Positions 10,980 to 19,002 of a stretch of DNA of 64,000 bases are shown in pieces. The DNA is from Planococcus maritimus (GTDB lineage: Bacteria; Bacillota; Bacilli; Bacillales_A; Planococcaceae). The notes beneath the pieces were generated by a model that did no database searches, was not told the DNA's origin, and saw only the letters and a list, made by a program, of their open reading frames with translations. The position numbers and the translations under genes were made by a program. The stretch lies in assembly GCF_001687625.2 (NCBI RefSeq), contig NZ_CP016538.2:2882501-2946500 (forward strand), in the 5' to 3' direction. Position 1 is the stretch's first letter. Every line of letters begins with the position of its first letter.

Positions 10980-11612
10980 CTATTCTTTTATAATTAACCC
11001 TAACTTTTGGGCAAACAGCAAGGCTTGATCTGTAGATACTTTGCACCCCGATAATAATTCAGTGCTTAATTGCAGTTCCTCGAATCGGCTGGTACTGAAA
11101 TCTACTCCTTTTAGAGAAGTTCCTGTGAAGTTGGCTTCGTCTAATTCGCAATCAAGAAATTGTGTGTTGTTTAAATCCACTTCATAGAAATCGCCTTGCC
11201 GCAGGACACTTCGTTCGAAGCTTACGTCATTTATATGCGAAAATCCGAACACCGCATAATCGATTCGGCATTCTTGGAAGTGCGTAAAGCGGATGCTTGC
11301 TTCTGTAAAGTCCGTGCCAAGCAATCGGCAATTTTCGAATTTGACTCGGTGAAAGACTGCACGGCTCATATCGGCATTTGATAAATCGCAATTGACGAAC
11401 ACCACATCCGCAAACTCACTGCGTTCCCATTCGCCGTCCAAAAAACGGACGTTTTCAAACAATACACGATCAAAATGGATTTTTTCTGCCTCTATTTCTT
11501 CGGAAACAATCCGGCAGTCATGGACATATCCATCATCTAATGCTTCAATAAAAGAAATTGTTTCTAATTCCTGGGGGAGCATTGGTTCGTTCTTCTTGTT
11601 CTTTTTCATCAT
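10980..11612 (-). CDS. Pentapeptide-repeat protein
   Basis: A 210-residue protein built of repeated five-residue units of the A(D/N)LXX type (for example FENVRF, FADVVF, CDLSNADMSRAVF, CRLLGTDFTEASI, CELDEANFTGTSL) from about residue 45 to 190. Such units fold into a right-handed quadrilateral beta-helix. Some members mimic DNA and protect gyrase (Qnr/MfpA type), but most have no known role, and nothing here identifies a target. The N-terminus is Lys-rich (MMKKNKKNE). Two adjacent ATGs follow GGAGGAATT; the first is used here and the second is equally possible. Confidence 0.85.
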   Translation of the reverse strand: MMKKNKKNEPMLPQELETISFIEALDDGYVHDCRIVSEEIEAEKIHFDRVLFENVRFLDGEWERSEFADVVFVNCDLSNADMSRAVFHRVKFENCRLLGTDFTEASIRFTHFQECRIDYAVFGFSHINDVSFERSVLRQGDFYEVDLNNTQFLDCELDEANFTGTSLKGVDFSTSRFEELQLSTELLSGCKVSTDQALLFAQKLGLIIKE

Positions 11613-11723
11613 AATTCCTCCTGCCTGTGTTTGTTCTTCCTACATCTTAACGACAATCCAGTTTCTTGTCCCATCCGCCGTGCGAGTTGCATCAAGCCAA
11701 ATCCACTGTAAAGGAGATGCTGC

Positions 11724-12419
11724 ATGGAAAATGTCAAAAGTACGTTGAAAGAAGTCGCATCTGCCATTCTTCCGGTCACGCTTGTCGTCGTCTTGCTTCA
11801 AGTGCTGATCATCCGCTTGCCAATCGAAGCCTTGCTGCAGTTTTTGATTGGTGTTGCCTTTGTCGGCACAGGCTTTTTCCTGTTTCTGCTCGGTGTCAAT
11901 GCCGGGCTTTTGCCGATTGGTGAGTTGATCGGCAAAAAGCTGCCACTAACCCGCAAGCCTTGGCTGATTATCGCAACAGGCCTGGTGCTCGGACTCGCCG
12001 TGACCATTGCCGAACCGGATGTCCGGGTATTGGCCAATCAAATCGAAGAAGTTTCGGGAGGAGATATTTCAAGAAACATCCTTATCTTGTCTGTCTCAAT
12101 CGGCTTGGCGATTTTCGTCGGCTTGTCCATGGTTCGAACGCTGTTCAGCATACCGATCCACTATATGCTGATTGGCGGGTATACCGTAGTCTTTCTATTT
12201 TCCTTCTTTGTTCCGGATGCATTCATTCCGATTTCGTTTGATGCGGGAGGCGTGACGACCGGCCCAATGGCAGTGCCATTTATCTTAGCGCTGGGTATCG
12301 GCGTCGCATCTGTCCTGCGCTCCGACAAGCCAAGCAGTGGTGAAGGCTTCGGCTTGATCGGGCTTGCCTCGATCGGCCCGATTCTCGCTGTCATGCTGCT
12401 GGGGGTGTTGTACCGGTGA
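11724..12419 (+). CDS. DUF1538 integral membrane protein, subunit 1 (UmpA/UmpB-like)
   Basis: A 231-residue protein with about six hydrophobic segments belonging to the DUF1538 family. Two signature stretches are conserved with the next gene: AEPDVRVLANQIEE after the third segment and FDAGGVTTGPMAVPF before the fifth, the latter a plausible re-entrant or ion-binding loop. From memory, a DUF1538 pair in Halomonas (UmpAB) has been described as a two-component Na+/H+ antiporter; that supports, but does not prove, an antiporter role here. The ATG follows AAGGAGA. It overlaps the next gene by 4 bases (GTGA), so the two proteins are translationally coupled and probably form a heteromeric complex. 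Confidence 0.85.
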   Translation: MENVKSTLKEVASAILPVTLVVVLLQVLIIRLPIEALLQFLIGVAFVGTGFFLFLLGVNAGLLPIGELIGKKLPLTRKPWLIIATGLVLGLAVTIAEPDVRVLANQIEEVSGGDISRNILILSVSIGLAIFVGLSMVRTLFSIPIHYMLIGGYTVVFLFSFFVPDAFIPISFDAGGVTTGPMAVPFILALGIGVASVLRSDKPSSGEGFGLIGLASIGPILAVMLLGVLYR

Positions 12420-13159
12420 ATGTGCATATTTTTCACGGTTTCGGGGAAATTCTAGTTGAAGTCAGCTTAGCTCTCCTTCCGCTCGTCCTCTTCTTTAGCG
12501 TCTTTCAATTATTCATGCTTAAATTGCCGAAAGAACGCGTACTACAAACTGGGCTCGGATTTATTTTGACATTTTTCGGACTAGCCTTTTTCTTGCAAGG
12601 GGTCCATATCGGCTTTATGCCTTTTGGGGAATTGATGGGGGCGGCTTTGGGCGATTGGGAGTATCGCTGGGGCATCATCCCAATCGGCTTTATACTCGGC
12701 TTTGTGGCGACATTCGCCGAACCGGCTGTCCGCATCATGAACGAGGAAGTCGACCGTGAAACCGGCGGGTATATCTCCTCGAAAATCATGCTTTATACCT
12801 TATCGACGGGCGTCGGCTTATCCATCGCTTTGTCGATGCTGCGCATTTTGACAGGCTGGTCTATCTGGTATTTTCTCTTGCCGGGGTATGCACTCGCCTT
12901 GATCTTGATTTTCTTCTCCACCCGCACATTTATTGCCATTGCCTTCGACTCAGGCGGTGTCGCTACTGGGCCGATGACGGTCACATTTATCGTCTCTGTG
13001 GCAGTCGGGATTGCTTCTGTCACAGAAGGACGAGATCCCCTTGTCGATGGCTTCGGCATGATTGCGCTTGTCGCATTGACACCGATTATCGCGGTACTGG
13101 TTGTCGGCTTACTCTTTAACCGAAAGGCGGGAAATCCTAACCATGAACCTAAATCATAG
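12416..13159 (+). CDS. DUF1538 integral membrane protein, subunit 2 (UmpA/UmpB-like)
   Basis: A 247-residue paralogue of the preceding protein. It has the same order of membrane segments and matching signatures AEPAVRIMNEEVDRETGGYIS and FDSGGVATGPMTVTF. The start is a GTG overlapping the stop codon of the first gene, with GGGGGTG about 9 bases upstream. The protein is slightly longer at the N-terminus (VNVHIFHGFGEILVEV). Its 3' end overlaps the P-II-like gene by 17 bases, so all three genes form one coupled operon. Two homologous half-transporters in tandem suggest an inverted or pseudo-symmetric pair. Confidence 0.85.
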   Translation: MNVHIFHGFGEILVEVSLALLPLVLFFSVFQLFMLKLPKERVLQTGLGFILTFFGLAFFLQGVHIGFMPFGELMGAALGDWEYRWGIIPIGFILGFVATFAEPAVRIMNEEVDRETGGYISSKIMLYTLSTGVGLSIALSMLRILTGWSIWYFLLPGYALALILIFFSTRTFIAIAFDSGGVATGPMTVTFIVSVAVGIASVTEGRDPLVDGFGMIALVALTPIIAVLVVGLLFNRKAGNPNHEPKS

Positions 13160-13835
13160 ACTGATGATTGCCATCGTAAAGCGCGGCGCTTCCAGAGACG
13201 TTATTGCGGCCGCAAAAGAAGCCGGTGCTGATGGGGCGACAGTGCTTTACGGGGAAGGCATTGGAAGAAATGAAAAACCTACATTCCTCGGGTTGCCTGC
13301 GACGCATGAAAAAGACGTTATCTTTATCGCTGTTGATGGCGGAATCGAATTGGCCGTTGCCGAAGCGATCAGCCATGCCGGAAAATTGGGGAAATCCGGT
13401 TACGGCCTCGGTTTTTCCGTGCACTTGAGCCAATTGCTTGGAGTCCCCCATCTCGATGACCGCGAAGATGACCGAAAACAAAAGCGAGGAGTGGAACTGA
13501 TGCCAGAACCGAAAGATTTCCAACTAATCGTCACCATTGTCAACTCCGGGGATTCCGGACAAGTCGTCAAGGCGGCCGCAAAAGCTGGCGCTGAAGGTGG
13601 TACCATCCTAGAAGGACGAGGCACTGGAGTCAACGAACAGAAAAAATTCATGAACTTTACGATTGATCCGGAAAAAGATGTCGTTCTGACATTGGTGCCG
13701 GCTGCCTTTGCAGAAAAAGTCGTTGCGAGCATCGAGCAGGCAGTTGACCTTGATGCTCCTGGAAAAGGCATCGCTTTCCTGATAGATGTAGAAAATGTAT
13801 TTGGCGTCAATCACTCTTCTTTAAACCAATCCTAA
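13143..13835 (+). CDS. Tandem P-II-like regulatory protein (two GlnB-like domains)
   Basis: A 230-residue protein made of two similar P-II-like domains joined by a charged linker (DDREDDRKQKRGVE, about residues 103-116). Domain 1 begins LMIAIVKRGASRDVIAAAKEAGADGATVLYG and domain 2 begins LIVTIVNSGDSGQVVKAAAKAGAEGGTILEG. Each ends in a matching strand (GFSVHLSQLLGV and AFLIDVENVFGV). The canonical T-loop Tyr of GlnB is not evident, so it belongs with the P-II-like sensors rather than classical nitrogen P-II. The ATG at 13143 is chosen because MNLNHRLM begins the fold and AGGCGGG lies upstream; a longer frame would overlap the transporter gene further. It probably gates or senses for the DUF1538 pair. 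Confidence 0.85.
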   Translation: MNLNHRLMIAIVKRGASRDVIAAAKEAGADGATVLYGEGIGRNEKPTFLGLPATHEKDVIFIAVDGGIELAVAEAISHAGKLGKSGYGLGFSVHLSQLLGVPHLDDREDDRKQKRGVELMPEPKDFQLIVTIVNSGDSGQVVKAAAKAGAEGGTILEGRGTGVNEQKKFMNFTIDPEKDVVLTLVPAAFAEKVVASIEQAVDLDAPGKGIAFLIDVENVFGVNHSSLNQS

Positions 13836-13912
13836 AAATAGCCCTAAGCCATATATGCCGCTAAAAACTAGACGGTATTCAAATCGGGGCTGTCCCATAA
13901 GCCCCTAAAATA

Positions 13913-13955
13913 AAACAGACGGAGAAAAAGAATTTCTTTTTCTCCGTCTGTTTTT
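13913..13955 (+). terminator. Terminator of the DUF1538/P-II operon
   Basis: An almost perfect hairpin with about 18 paired bases (AAACAGACGGAGAAAAAG and its complement) ends in TTTTT. A small GGGGC hairpin lies just before it at 13,886-13,904. Confidence 0.85.
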
Positions 13956-13983
13956 CATTTTTTCTTTTTAACCCGGCTGATGG

Positions 13984-14110
13984 GAATGGAGACGGCGACT
14001 CCAGCGGGGACAGCGCTTGACTTAATTCACATTAAACGCTGGACTGAGCGGAGCGAGGGAAGCGGCTAAGGCCGTGCCCGCGGAAAGCGTCCGTCGAAAT
14101 GGACATCAGC
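13984..14110. repeat. Intergenic GC-rich hairpin repeat, diverged relative of family A
   Basis: This GC-rich stretch carries 'GGCGACTCCAGCGG' at one side and 'GCCCGCGGAAAGCGTCCGTC' at the other. The same edge motifs occur in the family A copies at 17826, 22837, 30025 and 48101. The centre differs, with GCGGAGCGAGGGAAGCGGC. It lies between a terminator and the promoter region of the glycerophosphotransferase gene. No open frame is credible here. The rest of 13,956-14,268 shows only an AAAAGGC stem near 14,122-14,148. Confidence 0.55.
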
Positions 14111-14268
14111 CTTTTCTTTAGAAGACGAAAAGGCTTATCGAAAAGCGCTAATATTCTATTTAATCTCACTCTGTATATATCCCCCTCCCTCCTCCCTCTT
14201 GGAATAGACAAATCTTGCTGAATATGAAAAACTAGAATGGAATCGACTAACAGAAAGCAGGGCTGGAA

Positions 14269-15456
14269 ATGAGCGTTACCTTGAAAGAAAAAGGGAGATG
14301 GGACCCTTTGAAAGTTTTTTTGAAAGTATCAACAGCCTTTGTTCTCTCCCGGTTTTACCGAAATGCAAAAGGACCAAAAATCGCTTTGGTGGGCGGAAAC
14401 CTCGGAGAGAAATATGAAGACAATGCTTCTGTTTTCCATAAATACTTGGTGAATAACCACACGGAGCAAGTCACAGCATATTGGATGTATGACCCGTCGA
14501 CCGATTATGCAAAAAACGGGCAGATTCCAAACGCCGTGCCACTCGGCAGCTTCCGGAATTACTTGCTGTTTTTCCGCGCTGATTACACATTCCATGGGCA
14601 TTCCTTGCTCTATGATATTGTGCCCTCAGCCGATAAATTTTTGAATTTAAACCGCCGGACAATCATTACGCATGTTAGCCACGGGATCGAAGGCTTCAAG
14701 AAAATCCTCATTCAAAAAGAGGATGTACCGCTCCTCAAGCGGACAGATTATTTCAACTGTGCCTCACAGTATGAATACGAGCTAAAACGCGATAAATGGA
14801 ATATTCCTGAAGAAAAACTTGTCATTACCGGGTTCCCCCGTTTTGACCGTTATTTGCCAAACCAGCCGCCAAAAGAAATGAAACGCATCCTTATGATGAT
14901 GACTTGGCGTGAATGGCTGTTCGATCTGTCAAAGGAAGAATTTCTCGAAAGCAATTACTTCCGCAGCACAATCGGCTTATTGGAACACAAAGGGATTCGC
15001 GAACTTCTGAAGTCCAACGGCATCCAACTTCAAATCGCGCTTCACCCATTCATGAAACGCTTTGAAGAACATTTCTTTCCACTTGCCGACCAGGCTTACG
15101 GCATTGAATTTTTGGATTTCAACCATGCCTCCATTGAGCGCTCGATTGAAGAAAACGACATGCTTTTGACAGACATCACAAGCGTTTCTTGGGACTTCCT
15201 GTATTTAAACAAACCGATTATTTTCTTCATGTTCGACCAACAGGAATACACGGAAAGACGGGGTTCGTACCTCGACCTTGATAAGGACCTGTACGGCTAT
15301 AAATCATCGACAATAGAAGATGTCTACCAAACGCTTTCCTATATGCTTGAACACAATATCACGCATAACGAGTGGTATGGAAAAGCTGATGAGTTTATCG
15401 ATTATTTTGACCAGGACAATTGCAAACGCCTGGCACAACGCGTCATGGGCGTTTGA
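14269..15456 (+). CDS. CDP-glycerol glycerophosphotransferase family protein (TagB/TagF type)
   Basis: A 395-residue glycosyltransferase-like enzyme of wall teichoic acid synthesis. Enzymes of this family transfer glycerol phosphate from CDP-glycerol onto a membrane-linked acceptor at the cytoplasmic face. Family marks include the HG pair in THVSHGIEGFK, the GFPRFDRY motif, a His in LQIALHPFMKRF and the LLTDITSVSWDFLYLNKPIIFF segment that contacts the donor. No membrane span is evident; the basic amphipathic N-terminus (residues 1-35) may associate with the membrane. The length fits a TagB-like primase better than a long TagF polymerase. No other teichoic acid gene is nearby, so its exact polymer is unknown. 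The ribosome binding site is weak. Confidence 0.88.
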   Translation: MSVTLKEKGRWDPLKVFLKVSTAFVLSRFYRNAKGPKIALVGGNLGEKYEDNASVFHKYLVNNHTEQVTAYWMYDPSTDYAKNGQIPNAVPLGSFRNYLLFFRADYTFHGHSLLYDIVPSADKFLNLNRRTIITHVSHGIEGFKKILIQKEDVPLLKRTDYFNCASQYEYELKRDKWNIPEEKLVITGFPRFDRYLPNQPPKEMKRILMMMTWREWLFDLSKEEFLESNYFRSTIGLLEHKGIRELLKSNGIQLQIALHPFMKRFEEHFFPLADQAYGIEFLDFNHASIERSIEENDMLLTDITSVSWDFLYLNKPIIFFMFDQQEYTERRGSYLDLDKDLYGYKSSTIEDVYQTLSYMLEHNITHNEWYGKADEFIDYFDQDNCKRLAQRVMGV

Positions 15457-15486
15457 ATGTTTCACGTGGAACTCTTGTGAGACAGA

Positions 15487-15527
15487 AAAACCGGCAAGTC
15501 TGAATGCACTTCAGGCTTGCCGGTTTT
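15487..15527. terminator. Bidirectional terminator between the glycerophosphotransferase gene and exoA
   Basis: AAAACCGGCAAG pairs with CTTGCCGGTTTT across an imperfect centre. A-run and T-run on either side let it serve both convergent genes. Confidence 0.85.
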
Positions 15528-15562
15528 ATTTGGTTCAACTAATAAATTGCTTGAATAATTCC

Positions 15563-16336
15563 TTATGCCGATACATCGTTCAATTGCAGTTCCACAGGAC
15601 AATGATCCGAACCATACACATCTGTATGAATCGACGCACTTCTCATGTTGCCGGCGAGACGGCGTGAGGCGATGAAATAATCGATGCGCCAGCCAACATT
15701 CTTCTCGCGGCAATTAGAGCGGTAAGACCACCATGAATAATGACCACCCTCTTCTGGATGGAAATGGCGGAATGTGTCCACGAAACCGCTGTCGAGAAAG
15801 CGATCAATCTTCCCTCGCTCTTCCGGCGTGAAACCGGAATTCTTTTTATTGGCTTTCGGGTTTTTCAAATCGATTTCCTGATGCGCCACATTCAAATCCC
15901 CGCATAAAACAACCGGTTTTTTCATGTCCAATTGTTGAATATGTGAAAGCAATTGATCTTCCCATAGCAGGCGGTACGCAAGGCGCAGCAGTCCATGCTG
16001 GGAATTCGGCGTGTAGCTATTGACCAAGTAAAAATCAGCAAACTCCAGTGTGATGAGCCTGCCTTCTGAATCGTGTTCTTTGAGGCCGACTCCATACTGC
16101 ACACTCAATGGACGCTGCTTGGTGAAAACGGCTGTTCCTGAATAACCTTTTTTCTCGGCATAATTCCAATATGTATGATAACCCGGAAGTTCCAAGTCAA
16201 TTTGGCCTTCCTGCAATTTGATCTCCTGGACGCACAGTATATCAGCATCCACCTTTTCAAAGAAATCCATAAATCCTTTTTTCACCACGGCCCGCAAGCC
16301 ATTTACATTCCACGACACCAACTTCATCCCATTCAC
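15563..16336 (-). CDS. exoA: Exodeoxyribonuclease III / AP endonuclease
   Basis: A 257-residue Mg-dependent endonuclease/exonuclease/phosphatase-fold protein that cleaves DNA at abasic sites in base excision repair. Active-site signatures are present in order: SWNVNGLRA (Asn), CVQEIKLQ (metal Glu), NSYTPNSQ (Tyr region), GDLNVAH (Asp/Asn) and GSDHCPVEL (Asp/His). Length matches ExoA. Two starts are possible: GTG at 16336, 9 bases after a GGAG site, and ATG at 16327, which gives the usual MKLVSWN terminus. The GTG is reported on ribosome-binding-site spacing. It is monocistronic and convergent with the upstream gene. Confidence 0.95.
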   Translation of the reverse strand: MNGMKLVSWNVNGLRAVVKKGFMDFFEKVDADILCVQEIKLQEGQIDLELPGYHTYWNYAEKKGYSGTAVFTKQRPLSVQYGVGLKEHDSEGRLITLEFADFYLVNSYTPNSQHGLLRLAYRLLWEDQLLSHIQQLDMKKPVVLCGDLNVAHQEIDLKNPKANKKNSGFTPEERGKIDRFLDSGFVDTFRHFHPEEGGHYSWWSYRSNCREKNVGWRIDYFIASRRLAGNMRSASIHTDVYGSDHCPVELQLNDVSA

Positions 16337-16501
16337 TCACTTTCTCTCCTCAGTTTAGCTGAATAAAGACCGTGCCTCAAACAGCATGCTTCGTGTTATG
16401 CTTTTTATTCATTGTAAAATTTCAGCAAATATTCAGTCAAAAACACCTTTTTTTGGAGACTGTCTTGTACAATAGACTTAATAAAAAGGAGGCTTTCGGC
16501 T

Positions 16502-17779
16502 ATGGCGAAGTTTACGAAACCGGAAAAAAGCTGGGCATTTTATGATTGGGGCAGCTCCGCCTATTCCATTATTATTACGACCGCAGTCTTCCCGCTGTTC
16601 TATAAAGCAGCCGCAACAGATGCCGGTGTGGAACTTGCGGATTCAACCGCCTATTTAAGTTACACGATCGCTATATTCACATTCATCCTGGCGATGCTCG
16701 GCCCGCTTCTCGGCACGATCGCCGATTACGAAGGGATGAAAAAGAAATTTTTCACCGTGTTCTTTTTGCTCGGCACCATTTCGACAGCAATGCTCGCGTT
16801 TGTTCCGGAAGGCCAGTGGCTTTGGCTCCTAATCTGCTACGTCTTCGCTGCCCTTGGAGCGACAGGGGCGAACCTCTTCTATGACGCCTTTATTGTCGAC
16901 ATCACAACTGAAAAGCGCATGAACCGCGTTTCCGCATTTGGTTATGGGCTTGGCTATATCGGTTCGACCATTCCCTTTGCACTCGCCATCCTGATCATTT
17001 TGCTTGCTCAAAACGAAGTATTGCCACTGTCTGTCACCAATGCCAGCCGGCTTGCGTTTTTGATCACTGCGGCTTGGTGGATTGTGTTCTCCATTCCGCT
17101 GTTCCGTCATGTAAAACAAAAGCATTTTATCAAACGCGAAGCGAGTCCCGTTGTTCAAAGCTTCCGCCGGCTCAATAAAACCATCCGGGAAATCCGCCAA
17201 TATCGCGCCTTGTTTCTATTCTTGATTGCTTATTTTTTCTATATTGATGGGGTTGGCACAATCATTTCATTGTCCACAGCTTACGGAACAGACCTTGGAT
17301 TGAGTGCCACCAGCTTATTGATTGTGTTGTTCGCGACACAAGTCGTGGCGGCTCCTTTTGCAATTCTTTACGGCAAGCTGTCGGATCGATTTACTGGCAA
17401 AAAAATGCTTTATGTCGGCATTTGCGTCTATATTATTGTTTGTGTTTATGCAGTCTTCATCGAAACCATCGTAGATTTTTGGATTCTGGCGATGTTGGTC
17501 GCTACTAGCCAAGGCGGTATTCAAGCTTTGAGCCGCTCTTATTTCGGCAAGCTGGTGCCCAAGCAAAATGCCAATGAGTTTTTTGGTTTTTACAATATTT
17601 TTGGCAAGTTCGCCGCGATTACGGGACCTTTACTTGTTGGGGTCACTTCCCAACTCACTGGCAACTCCAGTTTAGGCGTTTTGAGTTTGGTCGTACTCTT
17701 TATCATCGGTCTGGTCGTCCTGATTTTTGTACCAGAACCTGCGCCGCATGACCCTGTCGATGAAATTGCAGTTGAATAA
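16502..17779 (+). CDS. MFS transporter of the UMF1 / Atg22-like family
   Basis: A 425-residue membrane protein with about twelve hydrophobic segments. The N-terminal motif KSWAFYDWGSSAYSIIITTAVFP is typical of UMF1-type carriers related to the yeast vacuolar effluxer Atg22. The cytoplasmic loop LGTIADYEGMKKKFF and the second-half loop LSDRFTGKKML fit the MFS pattern. The substrate is unknown; amino acid export has been suggested for eukaryotic relatives only. The ATG follows GGAGG at 9 bases. A strong terminator follows directly. Confidence 0.88.
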   Translation: MAKFTKPEKSWAFYDWGSSAYSIIITTAVFPLFYKAAATDAGVELADSTAYLSYTIAIFTFILAMLGPLLGTIADYEGMKKKFFTVFFLLGTISTAMLAFVPEGQWLWLLICYVFAALGATGANLFYDAFIVDITTEKRMNRVSAFGYGLGYIGSTIPFALAILIILLAQNEVLPLSVTNASRLAFLITAAWWIVFSIPLFRHVKQKHFIKREASPVVQSFRRLNKTIREIRQYRALFLFLIAYFFYIDGVGTIISLSTAYGTDLGLSATSLLIVLFATQVVAAPFAILYGKLSDRFTGKKMLYVGICVYIIVCVYAVFIETIVDFWILAMLVATSQGGIQALSRSYFGKLVPKQNANEFFGFYNIFGKFAAITGPLLVGVTSQLTGNSSLGVLSLVVLFIIGLVVLIFVPEPAPHDPVDEIAVE

Positions 17780-17791
17780 CCTTGCCATACG

Positions 17792-17825
17792 AAAGGCCTC
17801 CCGCCTAAGCAGCGGGAGGCCTTTT
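17792..17825 (+). terminator. Terminator of the UMF1 carrier gene (first of a duplicated pair)
   Basis: AAAGGCCTCCCGC pairs with GCGGGAGGCCTTT with loop CTAAGCA, 12 bases after the stop codon. The same arms occur again at 18066-18096 on the other side of a family A repeat. Confidence 0.9.
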
Positions 17826-18065
17826 CAGGCTGTCGAGAAAGGTAAAAAGTCGCATTTTCCGAAGCTTATCGCTCGCTTTCCGTGAGCTCGCGCCCAAGCC
17901 TCCTCAGTCGCTTTGCGCCTTGCGGGGTCTCGGTCATCTCGCTGATCCACAGGAGTCGAGCGAACGCTTTTCCAAATACTAAGACATTTCGTCAATTTGT
18001 TCATTGTGGAATAGTGTCACATTCTTTTTATTAATAGATGATTATAGACTTCTTCAACACTCTGG
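17826..18065 (-). repeat. Family A intergenic repeat, bracketed by duplicated terminators
   Basis: A 240-bp non-coding element in reverse orientation relative to the copies at 22837 and 48101. Its core has GAAGC...GCTCG and CGAGC...GCTTC inverted ends around CCGAGACCCCGCAAGGCGC. Its outer ends read CCAGAGTGTTGAAGAAG on one side and, as the complement on the other, CAGGCTGTCGAGAAAG. The two are imperfect terminal inverted repeats. Near-identical terminators flank it. Confidence 0.8.
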
Positions 18066-18096
18066 AAAGGCCTCCCGCGTGATGCGGGAGGCCTTT
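18066..18096 (-). terminator. Terminator of the UPF0180/YtxH gene (second of a duplicated pair)
   Basis: The same arms as 17792-17825 (AAAGGCCTCCCGC / GCGGGAGGCCTTT) with a different loop (GTGAT). It lies 9 bases beyond the stop codon of the minus-strand gene at 18106. Confidence 0.9.
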
Positions 18097-18105
18097 TATC
18101 AGTCA

Positions 18106-18861
18106 TTAGTTATTCTTTTTAGCGTCTGTTGGCTCGACCTTGATCTCGCCATCTGAATTTTTGCCGAGCGATGATTCGCCAAATTCTACGACGTCAACGC
18201 CGCCTGCATCTTTTTCAGCTTTTTTGATTTCTTTTTCTACTTTCTTTTCAGCCTTTTCGTGCTCTTTCTCGGCCTTTTCTTCTTTTTTCTCTTCTTTTTC
18301 TTCAGCTTTTTCCTGTTGCTTTACTTCTTTTTCAATCGCTTTTTCTTGCTTTTTCACTTCTTTTTCTTCTTTTTTCTCTTCACGCTTCGTTTTCAATTCG
18401 TCAGCTTTCACTTTCGCCTGCTCGATTGACGTGTTTACTTTTTCACTGGAATCTGCAGTTTTTGTTTTGACTTGCTCCTGCAATTCCTTGCCGCTTTTAG
18501 GCGCGAGCAAAAGACCTGCTGCTGCACCGATTAAAGCACCTGTAACCGCGCCTGCGACGAAGCTTCCGCCACCGCCTGATTCAGAATCGTTTTCCGGTGC
18601 CATCGGTGTTGGAGATTGGATTTTCCCTTGACGTACGAGACGTTCTTCGACTTCTTCAACAATTTCAAATAACGTGCGCCCTCTTGCTTCAACTAATGAG
18701 ACGCTCATGTGGAAATCCGTCAAATCTTCCTGGTCACGGACGACCACTACGTCATAATCTGTCGCATCTGTTTTCTTTTCAAGCATTTCTGCGTTGTACC
18801 CTTTTTGTACTAACGCGTCACGTACGGATGTAAATGGATGTTCGACTGCAATTTTTACCAT
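18106..18861 (-). CDS. UPF0180-YtxH fusion with Lys/Glu-rich coiled-coil tail (general stress)
   Basis: A 251-residue protein of three parts. Residues 1-75 resemble the small UPF0180 (YkuS-like) family (IAVEHPFTSVRDALVQKGYNA, then DYDVVVVRDQEDL). Residues about 98-130 contain a Gly/Ala-rich hydrophobic segment followed by APKSGKELQEQV, typical of YtxH/GvpP-like stress proteins. Residues 130-230 are an almost uninterrupted Lys/Glu coiled coil. UPF0180 and YtxH are normally separate proteins, so the fusion is notable. The ATG follows AAAGGAG. A SigB-type promoter lies 43 bases upstream, suggesting induction by general stress. The role is unknown; it may anchor at the membrane with a long helical rod in the cytoplasm. 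Confidence 0.8.
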   Translation of the reverse strand: MVKIAVEHPFTSVRDALVQKGYNAEMLEKKTDATDYDVVVVRDQEDLTDFHMSVSLVEARGRTLFEIVEEVEERLVRQGKIQSPTPMAPENDSESGGGGSFVAGAVTGALIGAAAGLLLAPKSGKELQEQVKTKTADSSEKVNTSIEQAKVKADELKTKREEKKEEKEVKKQEKAIEKEVKQQEKAEEKEEKKEEKAEKEHEKAEKKVEKEIKKAEKDAGGVDVVEFGESSLGKNSDGEIKVEPTDAKKNN

Positions 18862-18903
18862 TCTGTGTCCACTCCTTTTTTTGAAAACTCTATGTTAAGT
18901 TGT

Positions 18904-18928
18904 TTTCCCCTAATTGTTCGCTCTAAAC
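18904..18928 (-). promoter_or_regulatory. Predicted SigB promoter for the UPF0180/YtxH gene
   Basis: GTTTAG (18923-18928) and GGGAAA (18904-18909) are separated by 13 bases on the minus strand, close to the SigB consensus. Confidence 0.65.
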
Positions 18929-19002
18929 GTATCGTTTGTGAACCCCTCCATTTTTTTCAAATTTTCACGCTTTCATTGACTGCTGAATAGGCTATTCATA
19001 GA

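Noticed and set aside
13981-14150. Small RNA gene in the GC-rich stretch before the glycerophosphotransferase gene
   Set aside because: Its sequence matches edge motifs of the intergenic repeats elsewhere in the window, and no promoter-terminator pair frames it.
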